Of a stretch of DNA of 8,554 nucleotides, positions 6,801-8,554 are shown one piece after another; positions within the stretch are counted from its first letter, which is position 1, and every line of letters starts with the position of its first letter. The stretch is from Actinomycetota bacterium (GTDB lineage: Bacteria > Actinomycetota > Acidimicrobiia > IMCC26256 > PALSA-610): contig JAUZEM010000194.1 in the NCBI GenBank assembly GCA_030839005.1, positions 1-8,554 of the forward strand. The letters run 5' to 3'. The notes beneath the pieces were generated by a model. That model was not told the origin of the DNA. It did not search any database and was given only the letters and a program-made list of their open reading frames with translations. The translations under genes were made by a program, and so were the position numbers.

Positions 6801-6856
6801 GCGGCCAGCGCCTTCGGCTCGAACGTGATCTCGGGACGCGCCTCGCGATTCGTCAT
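6797..6856 (-). CDS. Possible 19-codon ORF between ino1 and the methyltransferase
   Basis: An ATG at 6856 opens a short frame, MTNREARPEITFEPKALAA, whose TGA overlaps the methyltransferase GTG as GTGA. It begins 26 nt after the ino1 stop and fills most of the 82-nt gap. A stop/start overlap of this kind is typical of translational coupling, which is the main reason to list it. There is no good Shine-Dalgarno before the ATG, and no recognisable family. It may be a coupling leader or chance. Confidence 0.25.
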   Translation of the reverse strand: MTNREARPEITFEPKALAA

Positions 6857-6882
6857 GGCCGCATTCTTGCCCGCCGAGCGGT

Positions 6883-8061
6883 CTACGCGCCCGAAGCGAA
6901 CTCCTCGACCATGCGGTGTGCTTCGTCGTCGTGGTACTGCACGGGTGGCGACTTCATGAAGTACGCCGACGGGCCGAGCAGCGGGCCGCCGATGCCGCGG
7001 TCGAGCGCGACCTTCGCGCACCGCACCGCGTCGATGATCACCCCGGCCGAGTTCGGCGAGTCCCAGACCTCGAGCTTGAGCTCGACGCTGAGGGGCACGT
7101 CGCCGAAGTTGCGGCCCTCGAGGCGGATGTACGCCCACTTCCGGTCGTTGAGCCACGGCACGTGATCGGACGGTCCGATGTGCACGTGATCCGTGCTGAT
7201 GCCCTGGTCGATCTGACTCGTGACCGATTGCGTCTTGCTGATCTTCTTCGACAGCAGCCGCTCGCGCTCGAGCATGTTCTTGAAGTCCATGTTGCCGCCG
7301 AAGTTCAGCTGGTAGGTGTTGTCGATCGCCAGGCCGCGGTCTTCGAACAGCCGGGCGAGCAGGCGGTGCGTGATGGTGGCGCCGACCTGGCTCTTGATGT
7401 CGTCGCCGATGATCGGCAGGCCGGCGTCCTCGAACTTCTTCGCCCACTCGGGATTGCTCGCGATGAACACCGGTATGGCATTGACGAACGCGACGCCCGC
7501 GTCGAGCGCAGCCTGGGCGTAGTGCTTCTGCGCGTCTTCCGAGCCGACCGGGAGGTACGAAACAAGGACGTCGACACGCGCGTCACGGAGTGCCCGGGCG
7601 ACGTCGACCGGCTCCGCGGGCGATTCCTCGACGACTTCGCGGTAGTACTTGCCGAGGCCGTCGAAGGTCGGCGCGCGCTGGACGATCACACCGAGATCGG
7701 GCACGTCGGCGAACCTGATCGTGTTGTTGATGCTCGTGAAGATCGCCTTGCCGAGGTCGATCCCGACCTTGTCGGCGTCGACGTCGAATGCGGCGACGAA
7801 CTCGATGTCGCCGACGTGATAGCCGGCGAGCTCGACATGCATCAGGCCGGGAACACGCTCGGCCGGGTCGGCGTCGCGGTAGAACTGGACGCCCTGAACC
7901 AGGCTGCTCGCGCAGTTGCCGACTCCGGCGACGGCAACGCGCACAGTCTTCTGCGAGATCTTGCGGGGGGTCATGTCGTCCGCTCTCGGCGGCTTTGCCG
8001 CCGGGCCGCTCGGGCCCCGCTCTCTGCTCGGCGGGATACCCGCCTCGTAACGTTCGCTCAT
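6883..8061 (-). CDS. ino1: Inositol-3-phosphate synthase (myo-inositol-1-phosphate synthase)
   Basis: The enzyme converts glucose 6-phosphate to 1D-myo-inositol 3-phosphate with NAD+, the first step toward phosphatidylinositol and, in many actinomycetes, mycothiol. From the ATG at 8061 it has 392 residues; from the in-frame ATG at 7974 it has 363, the usual mycobacterial length. Numbered from 7974, [14 protein letters not shown] (15-28) is the NAD-binding loop. It is followed by [71 protein letters not shown] and [13 protein letters not shown], all near-identical to my memory of Rv0046c. I chose 8061 because AAGGAG lies 10 nt upstream and the ATG overlaps the PadR stop as ATGA. The added 29 residues are Pro/Arg/Gly-rich and look disordered. 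The PadR-ino1 pairing repeats the mycobacterial order, suggesting the regulator controls this gene. Confidence 0.97.
   Translation of the reverse strand: MSERYEAGIPPSRERGPSGPAAKPPRADDMTPRKISQKTVRVAVAGVGNCASSLVQGVQFYRDADPAERVPGLMHVELAGYHVGDIEFVAAFDVDADKVGIDLGKAIFTSINNTIRFADVPDLGVIVQRAPTFDGLGKYYREVVEESPAEPVDVARALRDARVDVLVSYLPVGSEDAQKHYAQAALDAGVAFVNAIPVFIASNPEWAKKFEDAGLPIIGDDIKSQVGATITHRLLARLFEDRGLAIDNTYQLNFGGNMDFKNMLERERLLSKKISKTQSVTSQIDQGISTDHVHIGPSDHVPWLNDRKWAYIRLEGRNFGDVPLSVELKLEVWDSPNSAGVIIDAVRCAKVALDRGIGGPLLGPSAYFMKSPPVQYHDDEAHRMVEEFASGA
7987..8003 (-). other. Hairpin just upstream of the second ino1 ATG
   Basis: CGGCGGC (7987-7993) pairs perfectly with GCCGCCG (7997-8003) around a 3-nt loop. 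In the mRNA it lies directly before the weaker GAGAGCGG signal of the ATG at 7974, and could hold that site open or closed. There is no T-run, so it is not a terminator. Confidence 0.4.
8003..8017 (-). other. Small stem in the ino1 5' segment
   Basis: GGGCC (8003-8007) can pair with GGCCC (8013-8017) around a 5-nt loop. It shares base 8003 with the neighbouring hairpin, so the two are adjacent or mutually exclusive at that pair. Weak on its own, it is listed because three stems occur within 60 bases. Confidence 0.25.
8030..8044 (-). other. Hairpin early in the ino1 5' segment
   Basis: GGCGGG (8030-8035) pairs perfectly with CCCGCC (8039-8044) around a 3-nt loop. It begins about 17 nt inside the coding sequence if ino1 starts at 8061, or lies in the untranslated leader if it starts at 7974. 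Confidence 0.35.
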
Positions 8062-8554
8062 GCTGTCCGCTCTCCTTCGGTTCGGTCGCCGAGCTGCTCC
8101 GCGCGCTCTTGCGCGATGAGATCGGCGATCCACTCGAGATCGTGTTGGGTCGACCGCGTCCGGTGCTCGAGGAGCGACCGGGTGTAACGGTCGATGGTGC
8201 GGGTCGCGGGCTTGCGGTCGGCGACCAGCCGTTGCGTCAACTGCGCGCGGCGTCGCTCGAGGAATGCCAGGCGTGCCACCGGATCGAGGTGGCCGCAGAA
8301 CAAGAGCTTCACCGCGAACTCCCGCTCGTCGTCGTCGCTCTCGTCGGTGAGCAGCTCGGCGAACATCGCCCGCCCACGATCGGTGATGCCGTACGCCCGG
8401 CGGGTACGGCGGCTCGGACGCGTCCGCATCCGCACGCGGGCCGCGGCCAGATCACCCTTGAGGGAACCCGTGGGCACGTGGGTCCCGGTCGGCGTCGGGG
8501 CGGTCGCGCTCTCGTCGACGGCTTCGATCGCCCCCGCCCGCTCCAGCCGGCGCA
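8058..8554 (-). CDS. PadR family transcriptional regulator, N-terminus beyond the window
   Basis: The frame is open to the right edge (first full codon at 8552), leaving 164 visible codons; the start and most of the winged-helix domain are outside. The first visible residues, [12 protein letters not shown], match the end of the PadR recognition helix and the turn into the wing, and [20 protein letters not shown] is the second wing strand plus the next helix. The C-terminal dimerisation region ([20 protein letters not shown], then [11 protein letters not shown] and [17 protein letters not shown]) resembles Rv0047c, the regulator paired with ino1 in mycobacteria. About 35 residues between wing strands ([16 protein letters not shown] and following) form a longer insert than I recall in Rv0047c. 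The TGA stop overlaps the ino1 ATG, so the two are co-translated. PadR proteins usually repress; the ligand and operator are unknown, and the promoter is outside the window. Confidence 0.9.
   Translation of the reverse strand, partial: RRLERAGAIEAVDESATAPTPTGTHVPTGSLKGDLAAARVRMRTRPSRRTRRAYGITDRGRAMFAELLTDESDDDEREFAVKLLFCGHLDPVARLAFLERRRAQLTQRLVADRKPATRTIDRYTRSLLEHRTRSTQHDLEWIADLIAQERAEQLGDRTEGERTA
8062..8077 (-). promoter_or_regulatory. Ribosome binding site that supports the upstream ino1 start
   Basis: AAGGAG at 8077-8072 on the minus strand, within AAGGAGAG, ends 10 nt before the ATG at 8061. It is the strongest Shine-Dalgarno match I found in the window. It lies in the last codons of the PadR gene, whose TGA overlaps the ATG. 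Confidence 0.65.

Larger units (their letters stand above)
7978..8074 (-). repeat. Duplicated translation-start signal at the ino1 5' end
   Basis: The ten bases GAGAGCGGAC occur on the minus strand at 8074-8065 and again at 7987-7978. Each copy is followed by two variable bases and CATG, so each of the two candidate ino1 ATG codons (8061 and 7974) has nearly the same upstream signal. The copies are 87 bp apart, exactly 29 codons. The upstream copy is part of the stronger AAGGAGAG ribosome binding site. Confidence 0.6.

Noticed and set aside
6916..8187. A 423-codon plus-strand open frame opposite ino1
   Set aside because: It is the mirror of a highly conserved enzyme gene, with no motif of its own.
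1..8554. tRNA or rRNA genes, CRISPR arrays, insertion sequences, attachment sites, toxin-antitoxin or defence systems
   Set aside because: I found no spaced repeat array, transposase, integrase or recombinase motif, or RNA gene signature on either strand. The coding density leaves little room for them.

Overview
The window is GC-rich, with GTG starts, apparently leaderless genes and tightly overlapping gene ends. Its gene set points to an actinomycete-type bacterium. The PadR regulator/ino1 pair is arranged as in mycobacteria (Rv0047c-Rv0046c). The cca gene has the class II actinobacterial architecture, and a secreted protein resembling the DUF6049 family lies nearby. Protein wording, especially the GNAT and the PilT-like ATPase, fits a deep-branching actinobacterium such as Acidimicrobiia, but that is inference from memory. 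In mycobacteria both ino1 and the pcnA(cca)/DUF6049/murJ cluster lie near oriC, so this stretch is probably origin-proximal.

There are three transcription blocks and almost no free DNA. Block 1 (minus, 2226 down to the left edge) holds a GNAT acetyltransferase and a secreted DUF6049-like protein, joined by an ATGA overlap; the latter runs off the window. Block 2 (plus, 2294-6072) holds a class II histone-deacetylase-fold hydrolase, a PilT/PilU-type ATPase and CCA tRNA nucleotidyltransferase. Blocks 1 and 2 diverge from a 67-bp gap with a candidate -10 box 6-8 nt before each GTG, so both first genes may be leaderless. Block 3 (minus, right edge to 6069) holds a PadR regulator (N-terminus outside the window), ino1 (ATGA overlap, strong ribosome binding site), a possible 19-codon ORF and a class I methyltransferase. 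Blocks 2 and 3 converge so closely that the cca and methyltransferase stop codons share one CTAG palindrome.

Functionally the window is mostly housekeeping. Cca matures tRNA 3' ends. Ino1 makes inositol 3-phosphate for phosphatidylinositol and possibly mycothiol, probably under the adjacent PadR protein. The DUF6049-like protein is exported and of unknown role, probably next to murJ outside the window. The accessory-looking parts are the divergent acetyltransferase/deacetylase pair, the PilT/PilU-like ATPase with no pilus genes beside it, and the uncharacterised methyltransferase.

The signals most worth checking are the duplicated translation-start signal and hairpins at the ino1 5' end, the divergent leaderless promoter pair, and the orphan ATPase with its TA-free leader. 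I saw no mobile elements, CRISPR array, tRNA or rRNA, and no clear sign of a wholly new system.
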